From Streptomyces roseirectus (GTDB lineage Bacteria > Actinomycetota > Actinomycetes > Streptomycetales > Streptomycetaceae): DNA of 64,000 bases. The notes under the pieces were generated by a model, which saw only the letters and a list, made by a program, of their open reading frames with translations, was not told the DNA's origin and did no database searches. Made by a program: the position numbers and the translations under genes. The DNA lies in the NCBI RefSeq assembly GCF_014489635.1, contig NZ_CP060828.1, forward strand, positions 1,922,001-1,986,000. Reading direction: 5' to 3'. Positions 1 to 9,529 of this stretch are shown here, piece by piece (positions within the stretch are counted from its first letter, which is position 1; each line of letters begins with the position of its first letter).

Positions 1-1
1 G

Positions 2-934
2 GAGCGGTTCACCGGGCGCGGGGCGATCGACGCCAAGGGTCCGGCCGTGGCGCTGCTGGCGGGGGTGCGCGCGGCGCTCGACGCCGTCCCCGGGCTGGCC
101 GACGGCACCCGGGTACTGGTGCAGGCCGTGTCCGGTGAGGAGGGCGGTGCCCTGGGCGTGTTCGGCACCCGTCCGCTGATCCGGCGCGGCTGGTACGGCC
201 GGCTCAACCTGTTCTGCGAGCCCACCGGGATGCGGCTGCTGCCGCGCGCGACCGCCGCGATGACCGCGTGCGTGCGGGTCGACGGCGACGACGCCATCGA
301 CGACCGTCCCGCCGCCGGGCACAACGCGACCGTCCTGCTCGGTCACCTCGCGCAGCGGCTCGCGGCCCGGCTCCCGGAGCGGGCGGGCGGCGGCCAGGTC
401 TGTGTCGCCGGGCTGCACACCGGCCACCTCCACAACCGGGTGTACGGCACCGGTCGGCTGCTGCTCAACTGCTCCTACCCGGACTCCGCCGCGGGCCGCG
501 CCCTGGCCGGCCACCTGGAGCGCGAGGTCGCCGAGGGGCTGCGGGAGTTCACCGAGACCTACCGCGCCCACCGGGACCTGGCCCGCACCGCCAGGGACGC
601 CGCCGCGATCACCCGCGTCGAGTGGCACAAGCGCGGCCTGCCCGCGCTCGCGCCCGCCGACGACCCCTGGGCCGTCGATCTGCTGGAGCGCGGCGGGCTC
701 GCCCGGTGGCCCGCCGACGAGCCCGCCTTCACCTGCGACGCGCTGTGGGCGGCCGGTCTGCCGGGCGCCTACACCGCCGTCCTCGGGCCCGGCGACCTCG
801 GCCGCAATCACGCGCACGCGGCGGGGGAGTTCGCCGACCTGTCCGATCTCGAAGCCTTCGCCGGGGCGGTGAGCGGGATCCTCGTCCGCTTCGCCGCCCG
901 GCACCACGCCGCCACGGGAGGAACACGACAGTGA
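2..934 (+). CDS. M20-family metallo-deacylase/peptidase, 5' end cut off
   Basis: The reading frame is open from the window edge, so the N-terminus, including the usual first metal-binding HxD motif, is missing. The visible part starts with GRGAIDAKGP, the M20 (ArgE/DapE/ACY1) motif whose Asp binds both metals. It continues with VSGEEGGALG, carrying the catalytic Glu pair, and CEPTG. Near the C-terminus GPGDLGRNHAHAAGEF supplies the last metal-binding His. Enzymes of this family remove an acyl group from an amino acid or cut a short peptide bond in the cytosol; the substrate cannot be read from sequence. The stop overlaps the next gene by a GTGA junction, so it belongs to the operon that follows. 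ArgE itself is unlikely, because the neighbours are not arginine genes. Confidence 0.85.
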   Translation, partial: ERFTGRGAIDAKGPAVALLAGVRAALDAVPGLADGTRVLVQAVSGEEGGALGVFGTRPLIRRGWYGRLNLFCEPTGMRLLPRATAAMTACVRVDGDDAIDDRPAAGHNATVLLGHLAQRLAARLPERAGGGQVCVAGLHTGHLHNRVYGTGRLLLNCSYPDSAAGRALAGHLEREVAEGLREFTETYRAHRDLARTARDAAAITRVEWHKRGLPALAPADDPWAVDLLERGGLARWPADEPAFTCDALWAAGLPGAYTAVLGPGDLGRNHAHAAGEFADLSDLEAFAGAVSGILVRFAARHHAATGGTRQ

Positions 935-2061
935 CCCAGTCGACCGACGCCCCGCCGCACGACGGGGTGACCGTCTCCCACGACGCCCTCGTGGCCTTCA
1001 CCGCCGAGGTCTTCGCCGACCGCGGGGTGCCGGAGGCGCGGGCCCGCACCGCCGCCGAGGCCCTGGTCCACGGCGACCTGACCGGGATCGCCTCGCACGG
1101 GCTCGCCAACCTGACGCGGCTGTACCTGCCGGCCCTCGACGCGGGCCGCATCGACGCCGCCGCCGAGCCGGAGAAGGTCACCGACACCGGCGCCGCCGTC
1201 CTGCTCGACGGGCGCCGCTCGCTGGGCCTGTGGGCGGCGACGGAGGCGCTGGAGCTGGCCGCCGACCGCGCGCGGGAGACCGGCGTCGCCCTGGTGACGA
1301 TGCGCGACGCGACCCACTTCGGGTGCGCCGGGTACCACACGGCCCGGATCGCCCGGCGCGGCATGGTCGCGTTCCTGGCCGCCAACTGCGGCCGTCAGCG
1401 CATCGCCCGTCCGCCGGGCGGCCGGGCGGCGATGCTCGGCACGAACCCGTTCAGTGTCGCCGCGCCGGCCGGCGACCGGCCGCCGTACGTGCTGGACATG
1501 AGCACCACCGTGGTGCCGACCGGCCGGGTGCGGGCCGCCGCCCGCGCCGGGGAGCCGATCCCGGAGGGCTGGCTGGAGGACGCCGAGGGCCGCCCGGTGA
1601 CCGACCCGCTGGCCCTGGACGCCGGTGAGGGCTTCCTGCGCTGGCTCGGCGGCGACCCCGCCACCGGCGCCTTCAAGGGCTACGGGCTCGGTCTGATGGT
1701 GGAGGTGCTGGCCGCGCTGGTGCCCGGCGCCGGCCTCGGCCCCGCCCCGGAGGCCCTGACCGGCGACGGCCGGCCCACCGGCCGGGACGACGACATCGGC
1801 CTCACCGCCCTCGTCCTGGCCCCGGGCGCCCTGCGCCGCGAGCGGGACTTCCGTGCCGAGGCCGACGGGCTCTTCGGCGCGCTCCTCGACTGCCCGCCCC
1901 TCGACCCCGCCCGCCCGGTCAGCTACCCCGGCCGTCCCGAGGAGCTGACCGCCGCGCACCGCCGGCGGCACGGCGTCCCGCTGTCCGCCGAACGCCACGC
2001 CGAACTGACCGCCCTGGCCGCCGAACGCGGCCTCACGTTCCCCGGGGCGGGTGCCCGGTGA
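931..2061 (+). CDS. Ldh/malate-dehydrogenase-type (LDH_2 family) NAD(P)-dependent oxidoreductase
   Basis: A 376-aa protein of the LDH_2 family, which includes malate/L-sulfolactate dehydrogenases, ureidoglycolate dehydrogenase and the cyclic imino-acid reductase DpkA. Landmarks are ASHGLANL near residue 55, DATHFGCAGYH with the conserved His near 129, LGTNPFSVAAPA near 170, GWLEDAEGRPVTDP near 213 and KGYGLGLMVE near 249. It should reduce a 2-keto acid or cyclic imine (or the reverse). With a deacylase upstream and a second oxidoreductase downstream, amino-acid-like chemistry is plausible, but that is inference. The GTG start overlaps the upstream stop and follows a GGGAGGAA ribosome site. 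The end overlaps the next gene in another GTGA junction. Confidence 0.85.
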   Translation: MTQSTDAPPHDGVTVSHDALVAFTAEVFADRGVPEARARTAAEALVHGDLTGIASHGLANLTRLYLPALDAGRIDAAAEPEKVTDTGAAVLLDGRRSLGLWAATEALELAADRARETGVALVTMRDATHFGCAGYHTARIARRGMVAFLAANCGRQRIARPPGGRAAMLGTNPFSVAAPAGDRPPYVLDMSTTVVPTGRVRAAARAGEPIPEGWLEDAEGRPVTDPLALDAGEGFLRWLGGDPATGAFKGYGLGLMVEVLAALVPGAGLGPAPEALTGDGRPTGRDDDIGLTALVLAPGALRRERDFRAEADGLFGALLDCPPLDPARPVSYPGRPEELTAAHRRRHGVPLSAERHAELTALAAERGLTFPGAGAR

Positions 2062-2987
2062 CCCCGCTGACGGGCCGGCCGACCCGGATCGGCCTCATCG
2101 GTCTCGGCGTCATCTCGAAGTTCTACGTCGCCGCCTTCGAGCGGCTGCCGGGCCTGGAGCTGGCCGCCGTGTGCGATCTGCGGCCCGCCGCCCTGGAGCC
2201 GTTCCGCGACACCGCCCGCTACACCGGGCACGCCGGGCTGCTGGCCGATGCGGGCGTGGACGCGGTCGTCGTGAACGTCCCCAACGACGCGCACGCCACG
2301 GTGTGCGCCGACGCCCTCGCGGCGGGGGTCGCGGTCTGTGTCGAGAAGCCGCTCGCCACCCGGGTCGAGGACGGCCGCGCCCTCGCCGACCGGGCCCGGG
2401 AGACGGGCGTCACCCTCTTCACGTCCTTCCACCGCCGCTACAACTCCGCCGTGCTGCGCCTGCTGGCGGAGGTCGCGGCGGCCGGCGTCCCCGTGCGCTC
2501 CCTCACCGTCCGCTATCTCGAACGCATCGAGGACCACGCGGGCAGCGACCGCTGGTACCTCGACGCCGAGCGCTGCGGCGGCGGCTGCGTGGCCGACAAC
2601 GGCCCCAACGCCTTCGACCTGGTGCGGCTGTTCCTCGGCGACGTCGGCCTCGTCTCGGCCGACGTCGTCCGCGACGGGCGGGACACCGACCGCCGGGCCG
2701 GCATCGACCTGCGTTCCACGGCGGGCGTCAGCGCCCGCGTCGAACTCGACTGGTCCTACGACGGCGAGGTCAAGGACGTCACCGTCGAACTCGCCGACGG
2801 CACCCGGCTGTCCGCCGACATGCTGGCCGGCCACCCGGAGTTCAAGGGCTCGCTCTGGCACGAGTACGTCGGGGTCCTCACCGACTTCGACGCCCGGCTG
2901 CGCGCCGGGCAGGACGCCTGCGCCGACGGGCTCGCCGCCCTCGAACTCGTCGACGCCGTCTACCGCGCGGAAGGAGCCCTCCGGTGA
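2058..2987 (+). CDS. Gfo/Idh/MocA-family NAD(P)-dependent oxidoreductase
   Basis: A 309-aa protein opening with [19 protein letters not shown], a Rossmann fold for NAD(P). The family signature VCVEKPLA lies near residue 95 and supplies the EKP lysine. A C-terminal GFO_IDH_MocA domain follows, with FHRRYNSA near 120. Known members oxidise or reduce sugars, cyclitols and amino-acid-derived ketones; substrate is not predictable here. It starts at GTG within the stop of the LDH_2 gene and ends in the start of the next gene, so translation is coupled on both sides. Together with the LDH_2 enzyme it gives this operon two separate redox steps. Confidence 0.85.
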   Translation: MTPLTGRPTRIGLIGLGVISKFYVAAFERLPGLELAAVCDLRPAALEPFRDTARYTGHAGLLADAGVDAVVVNVPNDAHATVCADALAAGVAVCVEKPLATRVEDGRALADRARETGVTLFTSFHRRYNSAVLRLLAEVAAAGVPVRSLTVRYLERIEDHAGSDRWYLDAERCGGGCVADNGPNAFDLVRLFLGDVGLVSADVVRDGRDTDRRAGIDLRSTAGVSARVELDWSYDGEVKDVTVELADGTRLSADMLAGHPEFKGSLWHEYVGVLTDFDARLRAGQDACADGLAALELVDAVYRAEGALR

Positions 2988-3430
2988 ACCCGCACGAGGA
3001 CGGCGCCAAGCACGTCGTGCGCTCCACGGTCGTCAAGGTGCTGACCCACCGCCGCGACGACCGGGGCATGCGGCTGGAGGAGTTCACCAGCCGCTGCGTG
3101 CGCGCCGGCGAGGTGCACGAGCTGGTCACCACCGACCAGGCCGGCAGCGCGCCCGGCGCCCGTGTCGACCGGGTCGGTTTCCTCGGCTTCGTCGAGATCC
3201 GGGGCGCCGGGGTGATCGACCGGGGCGACGAGGTGTGGGTCGACGGGCGCCTCGCGGGCACCGTGCTCGGCTTCGACGCCTGCCACTTCCCCAACCACTA
3301 CAACGTGCTGATCGCCGCCGACACCCTGCTGACGGGCCCCGACCTGGACCTGCGTCCGGAGACCCCGGTGTCCTTCCGGCAGGTCGCGGTGGACGCCCGC
3401 GCGGACCGGCCCGTGGGAACGAGGAGCTGA
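2984..3430 (+). CDS. conserved protein of unknown function, 148 aa
   Basis: No function recognised. The protein has no signal peptide or membrane segment. Its middle is rich in conserved-looking motifs: [12 protein letters not shown] near residue 25, [17 protein letters not shown] near 62 and [15 protein letters not shown] near 95, with two Cys and two His that could bind a metal or act in catalysis. I think it belongs to a family annotated as DUF6917 in actinobacteria, but this is from memory. It lies between a Gfo/Idh oxidoreductase and dxs, with a GTGA overlap upstream and a 2-base gap downstream, so it is probably a pathway enzyme or accessory subunit rather than a regulator. Confidence 0.75.
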   Translation: MNPHEDGAKHVVRSTVVKVLTHRRDDRGMRLEEFTSRCVRAGEVHELVTTDQAGSAPGARVDRVGFLGFVEIRGAGVIDRGDEVWVDGRLAGTVLGFDACHFPNHYNVLIAADTLLTGPDLDLRPETPVSFRQVAVDARADRPVGTRS

Positions 3431-3432
3431 CC

Positions 3433-5343
3433 TTGGAACTGCTGGAACGCATCAAGAGCCCGGCCGACCTGCGCGGCCTCGGCCCCCTCGACCTCGACCG
3501 GCTCGCCGGCGAGATCAGGGCGCTGCTCATCGAACGGGTGACCCGCAACGGCGGTCACCTCGGCCCCAACCTGGGGGTGGTCGAGCTGACCATCGCCCTG
3601 CACCGCGTCTTCGACTCCCCGCGCGACAGCGTCGTCTGGGACACCGGCCACCAGGCGTACGTGCACAAGCTCCTCACCGGCCGGGTCGCCGACTTCGCCA
3701 CGCTGCGCACCCGCGGCGGCATGTCCGGCTACCCCTGCCGGGCCGAGTCCGAGCACGACCTGGTGGAGAACTCTCACGCCTCCACCGCCCTCTCCTACGC
3801 CGACGGCCTGGCCCACGCCCGCCAGTCGCGCGGCGACCCGGGCCATGTGGTCGCCGTGATCGGGGACGGCGCGCTCACCGGCGGCATGTCCTGGGAGGCC
3901 GTCAACAACATCGCGGCGGCGCCCGGCCGGCCGCTGGTCGTCGTCATCAACGACAACGCCCGCTCCTACGCCCCGACCGTCGGCGGCCTCGCCCGGCACC
4001 TGGCGGCGCTGCGGACGGCGCGCGGGTACGAGGAGTTCCTGGAGCGCGCCAAGCACACCCTCCAGGGGGTGCCCGCCGTGGGCGACACGGTGTACCGGGC
4101 GCTGCACGGGGCGAAGAAGGGCCTCAAGGACTTCCTCACCCCGCAGGCGCTCTACGAGGACCTGGGCCTGAAGTACCTCGGGCCCGTCGACGGCCACGAC
4201 CGGACGGCCGTCGAGGCGGCGCTGCGCCGCGCCCGCGCCTTCGGCGGCTCGGTGGTGGTCCACTGCATCACCGAGAAGGGCCGCGGCTACGCGCCCGCCG
4301 AGGAGGACGCCCGCGACCGCTTCCACGCGGTACGCGCCGCCCCGGTCCCCGGGCAGCCGCCGGCCGCCGGGCAGACCTGGACGGCGGCCTTCGGCGAGGA
4401 ACTGCTCGCCCAGGCCGAATGCCGCCCCGACGTCGTGGCGCTGACCGCCGCGATGCTGGAGCCCGCCGGCCTGCTGCCCCTGCAACGGGCCCTGCCCGCG
4501 CGGGTGGTGGACGTCGGCATCGCCGAGCAGCACGCGGTGACCTGCGCGGCGGGCATGGCGATGGGGGGTCTGCACCCGGTGGTGTGCGTCTACGCGACCT
4601 TCCTGAACCGGGCGTTCGACCAGGTCCTCATGGACGTGGCGCTGCACCGGCTGCCGGTGACGTTCGTCCTCGACCGGGCCGGGATCACCGGCGACGACGG
4701 GGCGTCGCACAACGGGATCTGGGACCTGGCCGCCCTCCGGGCCGTGCCGGGCCTGCGGATCGCCGCCCCCCGCGACCGGGCCACGCTGCGCCGCCGGCTC
4801 GACGAGGCGCTGGGCACCGAGGACGCCCCGACCCTGCTGCGCTACCCCAAGGGCTCCCTGCCGGCCGACCTGCCCGCGCTGGAGCGGATCGCCGGGCCGG
4901 ACGACACCACGTCCGTCGACGTGCTGGCCCGCACCGGCGAGGACGTCCTGCTCGTCGCGGTCGGCGCGCTCGGCGGCGCCTGCGTGGCGGCGGCCCGGGA
5001 ACTCGACGACCGGGGCATCGGCTGCACGGTGGTCGACCCCGGCTGGGTGAAGCCCGTCCCCCGGGCGCTGGTGGAGCTGGCGGGCCGGTTCGACGTCGTG
5101 GTCACGGCCGAGGACGGCCTGCGCGCCGGCGGCGTCGGCGAGGCCCTGGCGGCGGCGCTGCGGGACGCCCGCACCGTCCCGCGTGAACTGCGCGTGCTGG
5201 GGGTGCCCACCGGGTTCCTGGAGCACGCCTCCCGTGCCGAACTCCTCGACGAGTGCGGTCTGTCGAGCGGCCGGATCGCCGAAGAGGCCGGCCGGGCGGT
5301 GGCCGACGCCGCCGGCCGGCCCCCACTGAAGGGAGCGGTGTGA
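3433..5343 (+). CDS. dxs: 1-deoxy-D-xylulose-5-phosphate synthase
   Basis: A 636-aa enzyme that condenses pyruvate with glyceraldehyde 3-phosphate using thiamine diphosphate, the entry step of the MEP isoprenoid route. The fingerprint is complete: GGHLGPNLG with the catalytic His near residue 42, GDGALTGG near 144 starting the TPP/Mg motif, IAEQH with the catalytic Glu, [26 protein letters not shown] and LRYPKG. It is therefore probably a true Dxs and not merely a transketolase-like protein. I chose TTG at 3433 because it aligns with normal Dxs N-termini and follows GAGGAG at 3421; the open frame extends further upstream, but that part is noise over the previous genes. As it sits in a biosynthetic operon, it is probably a second copy that boosts precursor supply. 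Confidence 0.93.
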   Translation: MELLERIKSPADLRGLGPLDLDRLAGEIRALLIERVTRNGGHLGPNLGVVELTIALHRVFDSPRDSVVWDTGHQAYVHKLLTGRVADFATLRTRGGMSGYPCRAESEHDLVENSHASTALSYADGLAHARQSRGDPGHVVAVIGDGALTGGMSWEAVNNIAAAPGRPLVVVINDNARSYAPTVGGLARHLAALRTARGYEEFLERAKHTLQGVPAVGDTVYRALHGAKKGLKDFLTPQALYEDLGLKYLGPVDGHDRTAVEAALRRARAFGGSVVVHCITEKGRGYAPAEEDARDRFHAVRAAPVPGQPPAAGQTWTAAFGEELLAQAECRPDVVALTAAMLEPAGLLPLQRALPARVVDVGIAEQHAVTCAAGMAMGGLHPVVCVYATFLNRAFDQVLMDVALHRLPVTFVLDRAGITGDDGASHNGIWDLAALRAVPGLRIAAPRDRATLRRRLDEALGTEDAPTLLRYPKGSLPADLPALERIAGPDDTTSVDVLARTGEDVLLVAVGALGGACVAAARELDDRGIGCTVVDPGWVKPVPRALVELAGRFDVVVTAEDGLRAGGVGEALAAALRDARTVPRELRVLGVPTGFLEHASRAELLDECGLSSGRIAEEAGRAVADAAGRPPLKGAV

Positions 5344-6500
5344 TGACCGCGTCCGTCGCCCTCGGCATGCCCGCCGTGCCCGCCCGGCTCGCCCCGCGCC
5401 GCCCGTCGCGGCAGATCAGGGTGGGCTCCGTGGCGGTCGGCGGGGACGCCCCGGTGTCCGTGCAGTCCATGACCACGACCCTCACCGCCGACGTGGACGC
5501 CACGCTCCAGCAGATCGCGCAGCTCACCGCGTCCGGCTGCCAGATCGTCCGCGTCGCCTGCCCCTCCCAGGACGACGCCGACGCGCTGCCCCGGATCGCG
5601 CGGAAGTCGCAGATACCGGTGATCGCCGACATCCACTTCCAGCCCAAGTACGTGTTCGCCGCGATCGACGCCGGGTGCGCGGCCGTGCGGGTCAACCCCG
5701 GGAACATCAAACGTTTCGACGACAAGGTCAAGGAGATCGCCCGGGCCGCCGCCGACGCGGGTGTGCCCATCCGGATCGGCGTCAACGCGGGCTCCCTCGA
5801 CCAGCGGCTCCTCAAGAAGTACGGCAGGGCGACGCCGGAGGCGCTGGTGGAGTCGGCGCTGTGGGAGTGCTCGCTGTTCGAGGAGCACGGCTTCACGGAC
5901 CTCAAGCTCTCGGTGAAGCACAACGACCCCGTCGTCATGGTCGACGCGTACCGGCAGCTCGCCGCGCGGTGCGACTACCCGCTCCACCTCGGGGTCACCG
6001 AGGCCGGGCCCGCCTTCCAGGGCACGGTGAAGTCGGCGGTCGCCTTCGGGGCGCTGCTCGCCGAGGGCATCGGCGACACGATCCGGGTCTCGCTGTCGGC
6101 GCCGCCGGTCGAGGAGGTGAAGGTCGGCATCCAGATCCTGGAGTCGCTGAACCTGCGGCAACGACGCCTGGAGATCGTGTCGTGCCCGTCCTGCGGGCGC
6201 GCGCAGGTCGACGTCTACAAGCTCGCCGACCAGGTCCTCGCCGGGCTCGACGGCATGGAGGTGCCGTTGCGGGTGGCCGTCATGGGGTGCGTCGTCAACG
6301 GGCCCGGGGAGGCGCGTGAGGCCGATCTCGGGGTCGCTTCCGGCAACGGCAAGGGCCAGATCTTCGTCAAGGGCGAGGTCGTCAAGACCGTCCCCGAGTC
6401 GAAGATCGTCGAGACGCTGATCGAGGAGGCCATGAAGATCGCCGAGCGGATGCGGGCCGACGGCACCCCGTCCGGGGAACCGGACGTCACGGTCCTGTGA
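5343..6500 (+). CDS. ispG: 4-hydroxy-3-methylbut-2-enyl diphosphate synthase (GcpE)
   Basis: A 385-aa [4Fe-4S] enzyme that turns methylerythritol cyclodiphosphate into HMBPP, the penultimate MEP step. The N-terminal TIM barrel shows VSVQSMTTT and RVNPGNI. The C-terminal cluster domain has Cys281 and Cys284 in SCPSCGR, Cys316 in [10 protein letters not shown] and the conserved Glu323. Length and motifs match bacterial IspG. ATG at 5343 shares one base with the dxs stop (TGATG). The pairing dxs-ispG is also known from Streptomyces hopanoid and terpenoid clusters; no terpene cyclase or prenyltransferase is visible here, but the left part of the operon lies outside the window. Confidence 0.95.
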   Translation: MTASVALGMPAVPARLAPRRPSRQIRVGSVAVGGDAPVSVQSMTTTLTADVDATLQQIAQLTASGCQIVRVACPSQDDADALPRIARKSQIPVIADIHFQPKYVFAAIDAGCAAVRVNPGNIKRFDDKVKEIARAAADAGVPIRIGVNAGSLDQRLLKKYGRATPEALVESALWECSLFEEHGFTDLKLSVKHNDPVVMVDAYRQLAARCDYPLHLGVTEAGPAFQGTVKSAVAFGALLAEGIGDTIRVSLSAPPVEEVKVGIQILESLNLRQRRLEIVSCPSCGRAQVDVYKLADQVLAGLDGMEVPLRVAVMGCVVNGPGEAREADLGVASGNGKGQIFVKGEVVKTVPESKIVETLIEEAMKIAERMRADGTPSGEPDVTVL

Positions 6501-6535
6501 CCCCAAATCCAGCACAGCAGAAGGGCGCAATTCGT

Positions 6536-7471
6536 ATGAGCACGGTCAGCTTCGACGTGACCCCTCCGCAGGCCCCCGGCACCACCTGGCGGCTCGGTGC
6601 GGAACTGTTCCTCCCGGCCGGTGACCCGCCCGACACGGTGCAGCTCCTGCTGCCGGGGCTCACCTACGACCGCCGCTACTGGACCGCCCCCGGGGCCCTC
6701 GACTACACCCGGTACGCGGTCGGCGAGGGCTGTGCCGTCCTCGCGCTCGACCGCCCCGGCACCGGCACGAGCGAGCGTCCGCCCGCCGAACAGGTGACGG
6801 TGGACAGCAACGTCGAGGCCGTGCACCAGGTGGTGACCGCCCTGCGCCGGGGCGCGCCCGGCGTGCCCGCCTTCCGGCACGTGGTCGCCGTCGGCCACTC
6901 CCTCGGCTCCGGCATCGCCCTGATCGAGGCGGCCCGGCACGGCGATCTGGACGCCCTCGTCGTCACCGGGCTGCTGCACGCCGTCGGCCCGCTCTACCCG
7001 GAGGCGGCGCCGGCGCTGTACCCGGCCGCCGAGGACGCGCTGCTCGGGCCGGCCGGCCCGCCGGAGAACTACCTGACCACCCGTCCCGGCCGGCGCGCCG
7101 CCCTGTACGAGCACGCGGCCGGCATGGACCCGGCGCTGTCCGCCTACCACGAGGACACCAAGTCGACGGTGACCGCGGGCGAGGGCTTCACCCTGGACGC
7201 CATCTACCAGCCGGAGGTGGCCGCCGCGGTGCGGGTGCCCGTGCTGCTCGTGGCCGGCCGGGAGGACCGGCTCTTCGGCGGCGGCGAGGTCTCCACCGGG
7301 GACGCCGCGTCCGTCGTCGCCCACGAACGGAAGTTCTACACCGGCACCGCCGACCTGGAGGCGTTCGTCGTCCCCGACGCCGCCCACTCCCTCAACGTCC
7401 ACCGCAGCGCCCCGAGTTGGTACGCCGCCGCCCATGAGTGGCTTGCCCGGCGGGGGCCGGCCCATGAGTGA
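6536..7471 (+). CDS. alpha/beta hydrolase
   Basis: A 311-aa cytosolic alpha/beta-hydrolase-fold protein. The nucleophile elbow GHSLGSG is near residue 121. The probable acid is in VAGREDRLF and the catalytic His in DAAHSLNVH near the C-terminus, so the triad is complete. Likely activities are ester, lactone or thioester hydrolysis, or an acyl-transfer variant; no closer assignment is possible. ATG at 6536 is preferred, with GAAGGG upstream; a GTG at 6497 in the ispG stop would add 13 residues. It follows ispG by 35 bases and overlaps the next gene by 8, so it belongs to the same operon. Confidence 0.8.
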   Translation: MSTVSFDVTPPQAPGTTWRLGAELFLPAGDPPDTVQLLLPGLTYDRRYWTAPGALDYTRYAVGEGCAVLALDRPGTGTSERPPAEQVTVDSNVEAVHQVVTALRRGAPGVPAFRHVVAVGHSLGSGIALIEAARHGDLDALVVTGLLHAVGPLYPEAAPALYPAAEDALLGPAGPPENYLTTRPGRRAALYEHAAGMDPALSAYHEDTKSTVTAGEGFTLDAIYQPEVAAAVRVPVLLVAGREDRLFGGGEVSTGDAASVVAHERKFYTGTADLEAFVVPDAAHSLNVHRSAPSWYAAAHEWLARRGPAHE

Positions 7472-8879
7472 GACGACGGGTTCGCGCGCCGGCAGTCACG
7501 CCGTGGTGCTGGGCGGCAGCCTCGCCGGGCTGTGCGCGGCGGCGGCGCTGGCCCCGCACGTGGACCGGGTCACGCTCGTGGAGCGCGACCGCTACCCCGA
7601 CGAGCCGCGCTGGCGGCGTGGTGTGCCGCAGGCCCGCCACACCCACAACCTGCTGGGCGCGGGCCAGCGCTCCCTCGAAACGCTCCTGCCGGGCCTGCTC
7701 GGCGACCTGCGCGACCTCGGCATGGTCGAGGTCCGGATGCCGCGGGACATGCTGCTCCTCGTGGCGGGCGGCTGGGTGGACCGCTTCGACAGCCGGCACG
7801 TCGTCCTGTCCGGCTCGCGCGACCTGCTCGACTGGGCGGTCCGCGGCCGGCTGCGGCGGCTGCCCGGCGTGGAGATCCGCGAGGAGACGGAGGCGGTCGG
7901 GCTCGTCGCGGGGCCGGGCGACTCGGTCCGCGGTGTGCTGCTGCGCGGCCGTGACTCCGGCGCGCGCACCGGGTGGGGCGAGCCGTACGAGTGGGAGGCC
8001 GACCTCGTCGTGGACGCGACCGGACGCGGCTCCCGCGCCCCGGCCTGGCTCCAGAGCCTCGGCCACCAGGCGCCCGAGGAGACCGTGGTGGACGCCGGCT
8101 GCGCCTACGCCACCTGCGTCTTCGAACCCCCGCCGGGGCACAGCGCCGACTGGAAGTGCGTCCTGCTCCAGTCGACGCCCGAGGAGCCCCGCTCCGGCAT
8201 CCTCAACCCCATCGAGAACGGCCGCTGGATGGTCTCCGTGGCCGGCCTCGGCGGCGAACGGCCGCCCCTCGACCACGCGGGCTTCGTCGACTTCGCCAAA
8301 CACCTGCGCAGCACCGCCTTGTACGACGCGATCCGCGACGCGAAGCCCCTGGGCGAGGTGTACGGGTCGGGCCGGACGGAGAACCGCAGGCGCCACTACG
8401 AGCGGCTGACGCGCTGGCCGGACCGCTTCCTCGTCCTCGGTGACGCCGTCGGCGCCTTCAACCCGGCCTACGGGCAGGGCATCTCCGTCGCGGGCATGAG
8501 CGCGCTCGTCCTGCGCCGGGCCCTGGAACGGGCCGGGACCCGCGCCGGCGGCCGGATCCCGGCGGGCTTCACCGGCCCGCTGCGCAAGCGGATCGCCCGC
8601 TGCGTGGACGCCGCGTGGATGCTGTCGGGCAACGCCGACCTCGCGTACCCGGGGGCCTCGGACGGCCCGCTGCCGCTCGCCGCGCGGCTCGGCAAGCGCT
8701 ACACCGACCGGCTGCTGAAGGTGGCGACCACGGACCGGGCCGTGGCGACGGCCCTGTTCGACATGACCCATCTGCTGGCCCCGCCCCAGGTCGTGCTCCG
8801 GCCCCGGGTGCTGGCCTCGGTGCTGCGCGGCCCGAGGAACCCGACCACCCCGCCCTCCACTTTCAGGGAGCGCCCATGA
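7464..8879 (+). CDS. FAD-dependent oxidoreductase/monooxygenase
   Basis: A 471-aa flavoprotein of the FAD-binding-3 / geranylgeranyl-reductase-like type. The dinucleotide motif is AVVLGGSLAGLCAAAAL near residue 14, followed by VERDRYP. The second FAD motif is VLGDAVGAFNPAYGQGISVAGM in the C-terminal half, typical of aromatic hydroxylases, halogenases and prenyl-chain reductases. No halogenase WxWxIP motif is seen, so halogenation is unlikely. It could epoxidise, hydroxylate or reduce an isoprenoid or aromatic intermediate. ATG at 7464 lies inside the upstream gene. Its end overlaps the methyltransferase by ATGA. Confidence 0.82.
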   Translation: MSETTGSRAGSHAVVLGGSLAGLCAAAALAPHVDRVTLVERDRYPDEPRWRRGVPQARHTHNLLGAGQRSLETLLPGLLGDLRDLGMVEVRMPRDMLLLVAGGWVDRFDSRHVVLSGSRDLLDWAVRGRLRRLPGVEIREETEAVGLVAGPGDSVRGVLLRGRDSGARTGWGEPYEWEADLVVDATGRGSRAPAWLQSLGHQAPEETVVDAGCAYATCVFEPPPGHSADWKCVLLQSTPEEPRSGILNPIENGRWMVSVAGLGGERPPLDHAGFVDFAKHLRSTALYDAIRDAKPLGEVYGSGRTENRRRHYERLTRWPDRFLVLGDAVGAFNPAYGQGISVAGMSALVLRRALERAGTRAGGRIPAGFTGPLRKRIARCVDAAWMLSGNADLAYPGASDGPLPLAARLGKRYTDRLLKVATTDRAVATALFDMTHLLAPPQVVLRPRVLASVLRGPRNPTTPPSTFRERP

Positions 8880-9529
8880 CCACCGAGTCCCAGCGCATGG
8901 TGGACGTCTACCGCAAGCGGGCCAAGCGGTACGACGTCACCTCCAACCGTCTCTACCTCATCGGCCAGCGCACGATGGCCTACAAGCACCTGGCCCTGGA
9001 ACAGCTCGCCCTGCGGCCCGGTGACACGGTCGTCGACGCCGGCTGCGGCACCGGCCACAACCTTCCGCTGCTCGCCGAGGCGGTGGGGCCGACCGGCCGG
9101 GTGATCGGTGTCGACCTCACCGACGCCATGCTCGAACAGGCGGAGGACCGGGTGCGGCGGGCCGGGCTCTCCCAGGTCTCCCTGGTGCAGGCCGATCTGA
9201 CGACGTACCAGTACCCGGAGCATGTGCGCGGGATCATCGCCTGCTTCTCGCTGACCCTCATCGGTGAGTACGCGAAGGTCGTCGAGCGCGGCTATGAGGC
9301 GCTGGATCCCGGCGGGCGGTGGGTGGTGCTGGACTACCGGCTGCCGCGCTGGTGGCCGCAGCGGCTGATCCCCGCGCTGGGTCCGATGATCGCCCCGTTC
9401 GGCGGTGACGTCAGCATGGTCCAGCGGCATCCGTGGGAGCCGGTCCAGGAGGGTGCCGCCCGGCATCGGACGCTGACCCGGTACGGGGGGTGGGTGTACG
9501 TCACGGTGGGGGAGGCACCGGAGCGGTAG
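8876..9529 (+). CDS. class I SAM-dependent methyltransferase (UbiE-like)
   Basis: A 217-aa methyltransferase. SAM motif I is VVDAGCGTGHNLPLL near residue 55, acidic motif II is GVDLTDAML, and a later motif is GRWVVLDYRLP. The YDVTSNRLYLIGQRTMAYK start resembles UbiE/Coq5 and quinone or polyketide C/O-methyltransferases. The start has a clean AGGGAG site and a 4-base overlap with the flavoprotein, suggesting that the two act on the same intermediate. It is the last gene of the operon; its final 29 bases overlap the end of the SWIM gene on the other strand. Confidence 0.85.
   Translation: MTTESQRMVDVYRKRAKRYDVTSNRLYLIGQRTMAYKHLALEQLALRPGDTVVDAGCGTGHNLPLLAEAVGPTGRVIGVDLTDAMLEQAEDRVRRAGLSQVSLVQADLTTYQYPEHVRGIIACFSLTLIGEYAKVVERGYEALDPGGRWVVLDYRLPRWWPQRLIPALGPMIAPFGGDVSMVQRHPWEPVQEGAARHRTLTRYGGWVYVTVGEAPER

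Noticed and set aside
3433..5343. Dxs as a divergent transketolase-like enzyme with a new substrate
   Set aside because: All Dxs active-site motifs that I could check are conserved, so a standard reaction is the simpler reading.
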